A DNA stretch of 64,000 nucleotides from Marinobacterium_D sp050908845 (GTDB taxonomy: Bacteria; Pseudomonadota; Gammaproteobacteria; Pseudomonadales; Balneatricaceae), in contig NZ_CP194171.1 of assembly GCF_050908845.1 (NCBI RefSeq), positions 1,984,001 to 2,048,000 on the forward strand, written 5' to 3'. The translations under genes and the position numbers were made by a program. Below are positions 36,123 to 43,919 of the stretch, piece after piece. Position 1 is the first letter of the stretch. Each line of letters starts with the position of its first letter. Under the pieces are notes generated by a model. It was not told the DNA's origin. It searched no databases and worked only from the letters and a program-made list of their open reading frames with translations.

Positions 36123-37724
36123 ATGGCCGTATTAGCCGCGAATACCCAAACGTCCGCGATGGAGCAGCTCCGCGCCTATCATGAGCTCAGTAAGCACCGC
36201 TTCGAGGGCTATGCGCCGGGGCCGGAAACACTGGACTGGGATGACCAGCCCAACGTATTTCGCAGTTTCGACGGTGCGCCGCGCATTGCGCTGCCGTTGC
36301 CGGATGATCGTGCCGACGCAGCCGATGCCGGCATCCTGTTTTCGGGCCAGCTTGAGCCCCGGGCGCTGACACCTGCAAGCCTGTCTGAGTTTCTGCGCTA
36401 TGCCGCCGGGCTGACCGCCTGGAAGGCGTTCGGACCGGATCGCTGGTCGCTTCGTGCCAACCCGTCCAGCGGCAACCTGCACCCGGGTGAAATCTATCTG
36501 TTACTGCCGGCCTCTAGTCATTGGGCTGCTGGGGTCTATCACTACGACGTGCTGAATCACTGTCTTGAGCAGCGCCTTGAGCTGTCAGCAGACAGTGTCA
36601 CAGGTCTTAGCCTGGTGCTGACCTCGGTGCTGCAGCGGGAAGCCTGGAAATACGGTGAGCGCAGCCTGCGTTACTGCCTGCTTGATAGCGGACATCAACT
36701 GGCACAGTGTCAGGCCTCGGCGGCTTTGCAAGGCTGGACGTTTGAGCTGGCTGGTTCTGATCGGGACGTTCTTGCGACGATCTGCGGTATCGATCGACCC
36801 GAATACCAGGGTGTGGAAGCGGAGCACCCGGAGCTGCTGTTAAAGCTGACCGATAGCGTTATGGATATCGCCAAACTGGCTGAAGAGTGCCGGGCGTCCG
36901 GTGACTGGAAGGGCACACCCTCACGTCTGGGACCACGTCCGCTGCAGCGCTGGCGCGAGTGCGAGGCGATGGCGGGGCAGTTTGATACGCAGATGTCCGC
37001 CCAACTGGTCAGCGTACCGAGTGAGATGGCCGAGTTTGCCAACGCAGAACTGAATGCCAGGCAGACAGTGCTGCAACGGCGGAGTGCGCAGGGCTATGAC
37101 AATAATCGAAGGCTCAAGTGTGAAGAGTTCAGTGCTCTGTTACGGCCGCTGATGCCGGGCCTCAGCCGCATGCAATTGGAGCCCGTTGGTGTGCACCTGT
37201 TGCTGTTCGTACACAACGTGGAAGAGCTGGAACCGGGGCTTTACCTGATGCCCCGCTCTGAATCCGGTGATGCACTACTGCGCAGTGTTTGTACCCGCTG
37301 GCCGGCGCTGCAGGAGGTCTATCCCGCCCCTGAGCTGCGGTTGTTGAAGCTGAAAACCGCCAATACCCGCAAGGCTGCAGCGCAGTTGTGCTGCAACCAG
37401 ATGATCGCCGCTTCCAGCGCCGTCACCCTGATGATGCTGGCTGAGTTTGACGCGCCGCTGCAACACCAGGGTTTGACCGCCTATCAGCAGCTCTACCGAG
37501 AGGCCGGGATGTTGGGGCAGAACCTTTACCTGGCCTCCTCGGCATTGGGACTCAATGGCACCGGCATCGGCTGTTTTTTCGATGACGGCGTGCACCAGCT
37601 ACTCGGTATCGAAGACCAGTCATTACAGGTTGTTTATGGCTTTGCTGCCGGTGAAGGCCTGAAGGATGAGCGGGTCAGCGGCATGTCCGGCTACCACCAT
37701 CTGCGGGAGGTGGCCGATGCCTAG
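36123..37724 (+). CDS. SagB-type nitroreductase-fold oxidoreductase
   Basis: This 533-residue protein has two nitroreductase-like halves. The first (about 75-260) has the FMN-site motif RANPSSGNLHPGEIYLLL, characteristic of SagB/ThcOx-type dehydrogenases. The second (about 310-530) has TAYQQLYREAGMLGQNLYLA and GIGCFFDDGVHQLLG. SagB enzymes oxidise azolines in peptide toxins, but the wider family occurs without peptides. Strong GGAGGAG before the ATG and 2 bases from nifQ place it in the nifB operon under NifA. No precursor peptide is seen next to it. A redox step in cofactor or Mo handling is a guess. The protein lacks membrane segments. Confidence 0.82.
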   Translation: MAVLAANTQTSAMEQLRAYHELSKHRFEGYAPGPETLDWDDQPNVFRSFDGAPRIALPLPDDRADAADAGILFSGQLEPRALTPASLSEFLRYAAGLTAWKAFGPDRWSLRANPSSGNLHPGEIYLLLPASSHWAAGVYHYDVLNHCLEQRLELSADSVTGLSLVLTSVLQREAWKYGERSLRYCLLDSGHQLAQCQASAALQGWTFELAGSDRDVLATICGIDRPEYQGVEAEHPELLLKLTDSVMDIAKLAEECRASGDWKGTPSRLGPRPLQRWRECEAMAGQFDTQMSAQLVSVPSEMAEFANAELNARQTVLQRRSAQGYDNNRRLKCEEFSALLRPLMPGLSRMQLEPVGVHLLLFVHNVEELEPGLYLMPRSESGDALLRSVCTRWPALQEVYPAPELRLLKLKTANTRKAAAQLCCNQMIAASSAVTLMMLAEFDAPLQHQGLTAYQQLYREAGMLGQNLYLASSALGLNGTGIGCFFDDGVHQLLGIEDQSLQVVYGFAAGEGLKDERVSGMSGYHHLREVADA

Positions 37725-37766
37725 TATCAGGAATTCAGCAGATCGACCTTGCCGGGAGAAGCGTGC

Positions 37767-38186
37767 ATGAATACAGCAGATAACCCCAATGCGGCAGGTG
37801 AGTACGGCATGACGGCGCTGATGCAGGCCGCTCACCGCGGCGACAGTCCGGAGGTCGACAGGCTGATCGGCCTCGGCGCCGAGGTTAATCAACGTAACGA
37901 TGACGGTAACAACGCGCTCTGGTTCGCGATCCGCTCCGGCGATGCGGCTACGGTGGGTATGTTGATCGGCCAGGGTGTCGACGTGGACAACCAGAATGCC
38001 AACGGCGCCACGCCACTGATCTGGGCTGCATCCGCGGCGCGTCGCGAAATGGTCGAGATTCTGCTGGCCAGCGGCGCCAACACAGGGCTTAAAACGCTGG
38101 ACGGTTTTTCCGCACAGGAAGTTGCCGGCAGCCGAGAGATCATGAAACTGCTCATGGCCACGCACCGCCAGGCGGTAGGCCAATAA
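37767..38186 (+). CDS. Ankyrin-repeat protein
   Basis: This 139-residue soluble protein contains about three to four ankyrin repeats (GMTALMQAAHRGDSPEVDRL, NNALWFAIRSGDAATVGML, ATPLIWAASAARREMVEIL). It lies in the nifB operon between the SagB-type gene and monothiol glutaredoxin. It probably mediates a protein contact; the partner is unknown. The ATG at 37767 with GGGAG is preferred over one 18 bases upstream. Confidence 0.85.
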   Translation: MNTADNPNAAGEYGMTALMQAAHRGDSPEVDRLIGLGAEVNQRNDDGNNALWFAIRSGDAATVGMLIGQGVDVDNQNANGATPLIWAASAARREMVEILLASGANTGLKTLDGFSAQEVAGSREIMKLLMATHRQAVGQ

Positions 38187-38202
38187 ACCTGAGGTACGCA
38201 CC

Positions 38203-38520
38203 ATGACAACTGAAGACAAGATCCGTAAACAGCTGGCCGATAACCCGATCCTTCTCTACATGAAGGGTACGCCGGAAGAGCCCAAGTGCGGCTTTTCGCG
38301 CAACGCGGTTGAGGCCCTGAAAACCACCGGTACCGGCTACGCCTTCGTCAACGTACTGGAAGCACCGTTTATCCGCGAAAAGCTGCCCAGCGTATCGAAC
38401 TGGCCAACCTATCCGCAGCTGTTCATCGAAGGTGAGCTGGTAGGTGGCAGCGACGTGATTGTTGCCATGGTCGAAGACGGCAGTCTCAAGCCGATGATGG
38501 ATGCCGTGGGAGGTGCCTGA
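38203..38520 (+). CDS. grxD: Monothiol glutaredoxin (Grx4/GrxD type)
   Basis: This 105-residue protein has the CGFS active site in TPEEPKCGFSRNAVEAL, the cis-Pro segment WPTYPQLFIEGELVGG and the GSH-binding GGSDV. It carries and delivers [2Fe-2S] clusters with BolA partners. It overlaps the following bolA gene by one base (TGATG). Placement in the nifB operon suggests a dedicated Fe-S carrier for nitrogenase assembly. A housekeeping copy elsewhere is likely. Confidence 0.95.
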   Translation: MTTEDKIRKQLADNPILLYMKGTPEEPKCGFSRNAVEALKTTGTGYAFVNVLEAPFIREKLPSVSNWPTYPQLFIEGELVGGSDVIVAMVEDGSLKPMMDAVGGA

Positions 38521-38786
38521 TGGAGACCAGTGAAATCGAAGCGATCATCCAGCAGGCGCTGCCGGATGCCGAGATCGATGTCAGCGGTGAAGAGTGCAGT
38601 TTCACCCTCGCCATCATCAGCGAATCGTTCGAAGGGCAGAACCTGATGCAGCGGCAGAAGTCGGTCCTTGCGCTGTTTCAAACCCAGCTGAAGACAGGGC
38701 GCCTGCATGCGCTGACGATCAAGGCTTATACGCCGGCGCAGTTTGCCGAATTGCAAAACACACACCTGGTCCAGCTCGAGTGCTGA
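38520..38786 (+). CDS. BolA-family protein
   Basis: This 88-residue BolA/IbaG-like protein has the helix-turn region SESFEGQNLMQRQKSVLALF and the C-terminal HALTIKAYTPAQF. BolA proteins form [2Fe-2S]-bridged heterodimers with CGFS glutaredoxins. The residue usually His in the invariant region is visible as HAL. It is translationally coupled to grxD. Confidence 0.9.
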   Translation: METSEIEAIIQQALPDAEIDVSGEECSFTLAIISESFEGQNLMQRQKSVLALFQTQLKTGRLHALTIKAYTPAQFAELQNTHLVQLEC

Positions 38787-38815
38787 TCGCCCGGTGACAA
38801 GCGGAGGTGCCCACC

Positions 38816-39019
38816 ATGAAAGCACTGATACCCCATGAAAACAGCGATCAGGCCCTCGACCAGTTTGCCAGCCTGACTGAACGCAGCGGCATAGGGCGCG
38901 GTATCGCCCGTGTGGCGATGCTGCTGGCCGCCGGTCGCTACTGCCGTCATCGCCACCTGTCGATCGGTCGCCAGTCCACCTTCCAGCGAAAACTGATGGA
39001 GAACCACGATGAGTACTGA
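38816..39019 (+). CDS. Small basic protein, unknown
   Basis: This 67-residue protein begins MKALIPHENSDQALDQFASL and has a basic second half rich in Arg and His (RYCRHRHLSIGRQ). GGAGGTG lies 8 bases before the ATG, so it is likely translated. It overlaps the next gene by 11 bases. It lies in the nifB operon; I do not recognise the family. Confidence 0.6.
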   Translation: MKALIPHENSDQALDQFASLTERSGIGRGIARVAMLLAAGRYCRHRHLSIGRQSTFQRKLMENHDEY

Positions 39020-39332
39020 AGAGAACCTGTTTGATGACGAGTTCGTTGAAGCCACCAACAAGCTGATCGAGATCGCCAACGAGATGGGCGCCAAGCATGG
39101 CGAGCACAAGATGGGTGTCGCATTCATCTATGCCGCCGCCCGCTTTAATGCCTACATCGCCGCCAGCAGTGTAACCAGTGCCGATGAACTCTCCGGCAAG
39201 CGCGACAAGGCGGTGGAGTACTTCACCGACCGTTTCCGCAAGCTGTATGACGGCAACCTGATGGACTATATCGCCAACTTCGAGGAGTACATGGGAGTTG
39301 CCCAGTCGGAGCAGTCTGAAACCGCGCACTAA
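39009..39332 (+). CDS. DUF3144-family protein
   Basis: This 107-residue, acidic, helical protein contains the DUF3144-like core FIYAAARFNAYIAA and YFTDRFRKLYDGNLMDYI. The family has no known function but appears in nif clusters and elsewhere. It is last gene of the nifB operon. Confidence 0.75.
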   Translation: MSTEENLFDDEFVEATNKLIEIANEMGAKHGEHKMGVAFIYAAARFNAYIAASSVTSADELSGKRDKAVEYFTDRFRKLYDGNLMDYIANFEEYMGVAQSEQSETAH

Positions 39333-39348
39333 CGCGAACTTCAGCGTT

Positions 39349-39377
39349 GGCCGGTTTAAGCCACAAACCGGCCGTTT
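39349..39377 (+). terminator. Hairpin ending the nifB operon
   Basis: GGCCGGTTT (39349-39357) and AAACCGGCC (39365-39373) form a perfect 9-base stem, followed by GTTT. It lies 17 bases after the DUF3144 stop. Confidence 0.65.
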
Positions 39378-39604
39378 CCCCCTGGTTTCTGCAAAGTCAC
39401 CTTCACCGCGTAGCTGCTACTGCATGCTTCATGCGACCATAGAGCCGCTATGCAATCCCGTCTGCATCACGACGAGTCCCTCTGACTCGAGTTTTACCCC
39501 AGACTGTCGGCAGCTGCCAGCATCATCTATATTAGAAAACCTGGGTGACTGGAGTACCCGGTAATCCTGAATATAAGGTGCATTGAATAGCAGGGTCTAA
39601 ATAT

Positions 39605-39844
39605 ATGGATATATTGGTGTTCGTTGGCGTTTTAATCGTTGTTATCGGCGGAATTGGATTTCTGATAGCTGCCTTTAGAACAAGTATTTTATGGGGGTTG
39701 GCGTGCCTGATAATCTCGCCCGTTTCGATTATCTATTTAATACTTCATTGGTCTGAAGCGAAAAATCCATTTTTTCTGCAGCTGGCGGGACTGGCAATCA
39801 TTCTCATTGCTGGATCTATGGGTGCAAGCATGCCAATGCAGTAA
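39605..39844 (+). CDS. Small double-pass membrane protein, unknown
   Basis: This 79-residue protein is almost entirely hydrophobic, with two to three membrane segments (MDILVFVGVLIVVIGGIGFL, then LACLIISPVSIIYLIL and the final stretch). It is AT-richer than its neighbours and lies alone between the nifB operon terminator and the SIR2-like gene. It has no clear ribosome site. It may be a small acquired or toxin-like gene. Confidence 0.5.
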   Translation: MDILVFVGVLIVVIGGIGFLIAAFRTSILWGLACLIISPVSIIYLILHWSEAKNPFFLQLAGLAIILIAGSMGASMPMQ

Positions 39845-40083
39845 CTGAATTAAAGCCCTTCGAAATTGAGCTGGAATTTATACGGCTGAGGTTTTTCAGC
39901 TACTTCGTATTAAAGATTTCATAGCTAACTGGGTATTTCAACGCCGGATATTCCATCTACCGAAAAGCCTGCGATAAATTCTATAAAACGGGAAAGGAAA
40001 ATAGCTGGGGCGCCAGGGCGTCGGTATAAGACCGTTTTAAGAGGTTCCTGTCCCGGCCAGTAAAGGCCGGGACAGGGGATAAA
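39845..40083. other. Gap with hairpin between small membrane gene and SIR2-like gene
   Basis: AT-rich non-coding DNA, 239 bases. It ends with a perfect 12-base-stem hairpin at 40047-40076 (CCTGTCCCGGCC / GGCCGGGACAGG, loop AGTAAA) just past the stop of the leftward SIR2-like gene. No gene is seen. Confidence 0.6.
40047..40076 (-). terminator. Terminator-like hairpin after the SIR2-like gene
   Basis: Perfect 12-base stem, 6-base loop, 7 bases beyond the stop. On the minus strand it is followed by AACCTCTTAAAA, a weak U-run. Confidence 0.65.
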
Positions 40084-40923
40084 TCAGGCAGTAGCCCGCG
40101 CAGCTTCGGTGTTCAGCAACGCGGTCCAGTCCTCTTCGATAATCTCGATCTTCTTCAGTTTGCAGAAGCGACGTTCCTTGTCGTTGGGCTCAGGGATGAA
40201 TGCCCAGCCGGCCGGTTCGTCGGCGGCGTAGATGATATCGCTCATCACCATGCGCTCGGTGTCGCGGGTGAAACGCATGCCCAGGAACAGGTATTGTTTC
40301 TTCTCGCGGTACTCCTTCAGGAAAGAGGGGATCGCGAAGCCTCCCATCAGCTCGGTAATGTAGTCGACAAAGTCTGCATCGGCCGCGATGTAGTTGGCTT
40401 CCGGCTTCGGCGCACCCAGCGGCTTGAACAGGATCGGCAGGCTGGTGTTGACCTCGCTCTGCTCGATCTCTTTATAGCTGCTGCCATCGTAATGGAAGAT
40501 CTTGAAGCGGTAGTTGCCGGCCATGATTCTTGCCACGCCCAGGATCAGGTTGTGTTCGGTGTCTGCGTAGCTGTCGAGCAGCTGGGTGTCGCGGTTCACA
40601 TCGATCACGTAGTTGGGCTTCAGGTCCGCCAGCCAGTCGTGCAGTTGGCCCCGGCTCCACTCCTTCTCGCCGTAGGTTTCGTTAAGGAAACGGGTAACGA
40701 AACTGCGGCCCTTCTTGTTCTCCATGCTCATGGCCGCGCGCGGGAACTCATACATCAGGCGTGGCGCCATCGGCTGGCCGTTGTTCATCGCCAGGATCAG
40801 GCTGTCGCTGTCTGCGGGGATCGGGCTGCCGTCGAGTTTACTGGTTACATCCTTGAGTGCACCGGCCCCGAGGTAGGGGACGATCTTACCATTCTGAATA
40901 CCTTCAATTAGCTCTTTATACAT
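40084..40923 (-). CDS. SIR2-like domain protein divergent from nifH
   Basis: This 279-residue cytoplasmic protein resembles the SIR2_2-type family of NAD-linked enzymes. The N-terminus has the nucleotide-site pattern GKIVPYLGAGALKD (GAG at 19-21). The middle has NYVIDVNRDTQLL, where the family has TNYD. A later segment, ILFKPLGAPKPEANYIAADA (LG at 169-170), aligns with the family's K-L-HG, but the His is Leu here. The end has KKQYLFLGMRFTRDTERM, like the family's LFIGYS. If so, the catalytic His is missing and it may bind NAD without cutting it. Start at 40923 because AAAGG lies upstream. It has its own sigma-54 promoter. Confidence 0.65.
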   Translation of the reverse strand: MYKELIEGIQNGKIVPYLGAGALKDVTSKLDGSPIPADSDSLILAMNNGQPMAPRLMYEFPRAAMSMENKKGRSFVTRFLNETYGEKEWSRGQLHDWLADLKPNYVIDVNRDTQLLDSYADTEHNLILGVARIMAGNYRFKIFHYDGSSYKEIEQSEVNTSLPILFKPLGAPKPEANYIAADADFVDYITELMGGFAIPSFLKEYREKKQYLFLGMRFTRDTERMVMSDIIYAADEPAGWAFIPEPNDKERRFCKLKKIEIIEEDWTALLNTEAARATA

Positions 40924-40984
40924 GGCTGGGCCTTTCATGTTGGGTTCTGACAGTGGCGGCCCGTAGTGGGCCATATAGAGAGGC

Positions 40985-41000
40985 TGCAATAGTTACGCCA
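40985..41000 (-). promoter_or_regulatory. Sigma-54 promoter of the SIR2-like gene
   Basis: Minus-strand TGGCGTAACTATTGCA has GG and TTGC at correct spacing. It lies about 62 bases before the start codon. Confidence 0.85.
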
Positions 41001-41071
41001 CGGATAACTTGTTGATTATTAAAGTTAGTGTCGACTGTATGAAAGCCAACGTCGTGATGGATGTGGGCGTT

Positions 41072-41166
41072 TGTCGCATTGTCGACAGAGGTATAAGCCC
41101 TGACAAAGCGCAGGGTTTTTTGTTGTTGTTGCGACAGACAACGGGGGATTTGTCGTGGGTTACACA
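41072..41166. promoter_or_regulatory. Three NifA sites between the SIR2-like gene and nifH
   Basis: Exact TGT-N10-ACA matches occur at 41072-41087, 41121-41136 and 41151-41166. They lie 70-165 bases from each of the two divergent sigma-54 promoters. Confidence 0.9.
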
Positions 41167-41233
41167 GTGCCAACACGGCGGGGGTGAAAGAAAACCCTTT
41201 TAGAAACAATTAGATAAATTCGCATGCCAATTC

Positions 41234-41249
41234 TGGTACAGCTTTCGCA
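41234..41249 (+). promoter_or_regulatory. Sigma-54 promoter of nifHDKTY
   Basis: TGGTACAGCTTTCGCA keeps GG and GC at the required spacing; the -12 box is TCGC instead of TTGC. It lies 93 bases before the nifH ATG, leaving a leader of about 80 bases. Confidence 0.88.
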
Positions 41250-41341
41250 ACGAGTAGCGGGAAGTTACGAAGGCCGAGGCGACTCAGTAATAGGCTGTGA
41301 GTCTGGGCTCGGAAGCAATGTCCGAAACGAGGAGCAACACT

Positions 41342-42214
41342 ATGGCAATGCGTCAATGTGCAATCTACGGAAAAGGCGGCATCGGTAAGTCTACCACTAC
41401 TCAGAACCTGGTAGCTGCCCTGGCTGAAATGGGTAAGAAAGTCATGATCGTGGGCTGTGACCCGAAAGCAGACTCTACCCGTCTGATCCTGCACTCCAAA
41501 GCCCAGAACACCATCATGGAAATGGCTGCTGAAGCCGGCACCGTGGAAGACCTGGAACTTGAAGATGTAATGAAAACCGGCTACGGCGAAGTTAAGTGCG
41601 TCGAGTCTGGTGGTCCTGAGCCGGGTGTTGGTTGCGCCGGCCGCGGTGTAATCACCGCTATCAACTTCCTCGAAGAGGAAGGTGCCTACGAAGACGATCT
41701 CGACTTCGTATTCTACGACGTACTGGGTGACGTTGTATGCGGTGGCTTCGCTATGCCGATCCGCGAAAACAAGGCTCAGGAAATCTACATCGTATGCTCC
41801 GGCGAGATGATGGCTATGTACGCAGCCAACAACATCTCCAAGGGTATCGTGAAATACGCTAACTCCGGTGGCGTGCGCCTGGCAGGCCTGATCTGCAACA
41901 GCCGTCAGACTGACCGCGAAGATGAGCTGATCGAAGCACTGGCTGCGAAGCTGGGCACTCAGATGATCCACTTCGTTCCGCGTGACAACGTGGTACAGCG
42001 CGCTGAAATCCGTCGTATGACCGTTATCGAGTACGATCCGGCCGCCAAGCAGGCTGATGAGTACCGTGCCCTGGCACAGAAAGTCGTAGACAACAAGCTG
42101 CTGGTTATCCCGACTCCTGTAACCATGGATGAGCTCGAAGCTCTGCTGATGGAGTTCGGCATCATGGACGAGGAAGACACCAGCATCATCGGTAAGACTG
42201 CGGCTGAAGAGTAA
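41342..42214 (+). CDS. nifH: NifH, nitrogenase iron protein
   Basis: This 290-residue reductase subunit dimerises, hydrolyses ATP and passes electrons from ferredoxin to NifDK; it is also needed for FeMo-co and P-cluster maturation. The P-loop GKGGIGKST is at residues 10-18. The bridging [4Fe-4S] is held by C98 (GVGCAGRGV) and C133 (VVCGGFAMP). R101 in CAGRG is the residue that DraT ADP-ribosylates in other species. No draT/draG is seen in the window. The true start is ATG 41342 (GAGGAG, 9 bases upstream), not upstream in-frame codons at 41297. Confidence 0.99.
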   Translation: MAMRQCAIYGKGGIGKSTTTQNLVAALAEMGKKVMIVGCDPKADSTRLILHSKAQNTIMEMAAEAGTVEDLELEDVMKTGYGEVKCVESGGPEPGVGCAGRGVITAINFLEEEGAYEDDLDFVFYDVLGDVVCGGFAMPIRENKAQEIYIVCSGEMMAMYAANNISKGIVKYANSGGVRLAGLICNSRQTDREDELIEALAAKLGTQMIHFVPRDNVVQRAEIRRMTVIEYDPAAKQADEYRALAQKVVDNKLLVIPTPVTMDELEALLMEFGIMDEEDTSIIGKTAAEE

Positions 42215-42253
42215 TTCGGTCTGGTATTGCAAGTTGTCGGCAGGACGGGGGGC

Positions 42254-42272
42254 CTCCCGGTATGTCCGGGGG
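42254..42272 (+). other. Hairpin between nifH and nifD
   Basis: The stem CCTCCCGG / CCGGGGG (42254-42272, loop TATGT) lies about 40 bases past the nifH stop. In other diazotrophs such structures raise nifH mRNA levels over nifDK. The surrounding intergenic region (42215-42344) has no gene. Confidence 0.5.
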
Positions 42273-42344
42273 CTGCCCGCTCCGAGGACGAGCATGGGGC
42301 AGATTAGCCTCTGTTCGCAACCCAACATGTAAAGGAGACAGGTC

Positions 42345-43826
42345 ATGTCTGTCATGTCACGTGAAGAGACCGATGCGCTTATCAATGAAGTGCTCGAAGT
42401 CTATCCTGCAAAAGCCAAGAAAGATCGTGCCAAGCACCTGGCAACCAACGATCAGTCTGTAGAGCAGTCCAAGAAGTGCATCACTTCTAACAAAAAATCC
42501 CTGCCGGGTGTAATGACCATTCGTGGTTGTGCCTACGCGGGTTCCAAGGGTGTGGTCTGGGGTCCTATCAAGGACATGATCCACATCTCTCACGGTCCGG
42601 TCGGCTGCGGTCAGTACTCACGTAATGGTCGTCGTAACTATTACATCGGTACTACTGGCATCAACGCCTTCGTTACCATGAACTTCACCTCTGATTTCCA
42701 GGAGAAGGACATCGTATTCGGCGGCGACAAGAAGCTGGCCAAGCTGCTGGAAGAAGTCGAAACCCTGTTCCCGCTGAACAAAGGTGTTTCCATCCAGTCC
42801 GAGTGCCCGATCGGTCTGATCGGTGACGACATCGAAGCCGTAGCCAAGAAAGCCACCAAAGACACCGGCAAGACCGTCGTTCCGGTTCGTTGTGAAGGCT
42901 TCCGTGGCGTGTCTCAGTCCCTGGGTCACCACATCGCCAACGACGCGGTGCGTGACTGGGCGCTGGACAAGCGTGACGACGACAACAGCTTTGAAACCAC
43001 GCCTTACGACGTGGCGATCATCGGTGACTACAACATCGGTGGTGACGCCTGGTCTTCCCGCATCCTGCTGGAAGAGATGGGTCTGCGCGTTGTGGCTCAG
43101 TGGTCCGGTGACGGCACCATCGCCGAGATGGAGCTGACGCCGAAGGTCAAGCTGAACCTGGTTCACTGCTACCGCTCCATGAACTACATCTCTCGTCACA
43201 TGGAAGAGAAGTACGGCATCCCCTGGGTTGAGTACAACTTCTTCGGTCCGACCAAAACCGACGAGTCCCTGCGCAAAATCGCTTCCCACTTCGATGAGTC
43301 TATCCAGAAGAAAGCGGAAGAGGTTATCGCCAAGTACAAGCTCGAGTACCAGGCCGTTATCGACAAGTTCCGTCCGCGTCTCGAAGGCAAGCGCGTCATG
43401 CTGTACGTCGGCGGTCTGCGCCCGCGTCACGTGATCGGTGCCTATGAAGATCTCGGTATGGAAGTGGTTGGTACCGGTTACGAATTCGCGCACAACGACG
43501 ATTACGATCGCACCATCAAGGAAATGGGTAACGCTACCCTGCTTTACGATGATGTGACCGGCTACGAATTCGAAGAGTTCGTCAAGAAAGTTAAGCCTGA
43601 CCTGATCGGCTCTGGTATCAAAGAGAAATTCATCTTCCAGAAGATGGGTATCCCTTTCCGTCAGATGCACAGCTGGGATTACTCAGGCCCGTACCACGGC
43701 TACGACGGTTTCGCGATCTTCGCCCGTGACATGGATATGACCCTGAACAACCCCTGCTGGAAAAAGCTGCAGGCTCCCTGGAAAGCTGAAGCGGCAGAAG
43801 ATTCCGCCGTTGCTGCCAGCGCCTGA
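42345..43826 (+). CDS. nifD: NifD, nitrogenase molybdenum-iron protein alpha chain
   Basis: This is a 493-residue alpha subunit. P-cluster ligands are visible as C62 (RGCAYAGSKG), C88 (HGPVGCGQYS) and the Cys of SECPIGLIGDD. FeMo-co ligands are the Cys in LNLVHCYRSMNYI and the His in FRQMHSWDYSGPYHGYDG. The ribosome site is AAAGGAGACAGG. No sequence suggests an Fe-only or V-type protein: the gene order nifDK without vnfG/anfG supports Mo-nitrogenase. Confidence 0.99.
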   Translation: MSVMSREETDALINEVLEVYPAKAKKDRAKHLATNDQSVEQSKKCITSNKKSLPGVMTIRGCAYAGSKGVVWGPIKDMIHISHGPVGCGQYSRNGRRNYYIGTTGINAFVTMNFTSDFQEKDIVFGGDKKLAKLLEEVETLFPLNKGVSIQSECPIGLIGDDIEAVAKKATKDTGKTVVPVRCEGFRGVSQSLGHHIANDAVRDWALDKRDDDNSFETTPYDVAIIGDYNIGGDAWSSRILLEEMGLRVVAQWSGDGTIAEMELTPKVKLNLVHCYRSMNYISRHMEEKYGIPWVEYNFFGPTKTDESLRKIASHFDESIQKKAEEVIAKYKLEYQAVIDKFRPRLEGKRVMLYVGGLRPRHVIGAYEDLGMEVVGTGYEFAHNDDYDRTIKEMGNATLLYDDVTGYEFEEFVKKVKPDLIGSGIKEKFIFQKMGIPFRQMHSWDYSGPYHGYDGFAIFARDMDMTLNNPCWKKLQAPWKAEAAEDSAVAASA

Positions 43827-43837
43827 GTTGGCTGAAA

Positions 43838-43862
43838 GGTTCGCGGCCTTGGCCGTGAACCC
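43838..43862 (+). other. Hairpin between nifD and nifK
   Basis: The stem GGTTCGCGGCC / GGCCGTGAACC with one wobble pair sits just after nifD; an outer GTTGG/CCAAC pair extends it. It probably shapes mRNA stability. Confidence 0.55.
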
Positions 43863-43919
43863 AACTACCCACTTTAACCCGTCAGTTCACAGATTAGTGG
43901 CGCGGGAGGAGAGATTGAA

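Noticed and set aside
42618..43670. Large minus-strand frames opposite nifD, nifK (44691-45749), nifB (33389-34825) and lapD (plus strand, 21825-23585)
   Set aside because: They lie fully opposite well-supported genes, have no recognisable domain or ribosome site, and follow from GC-rich codon bias.
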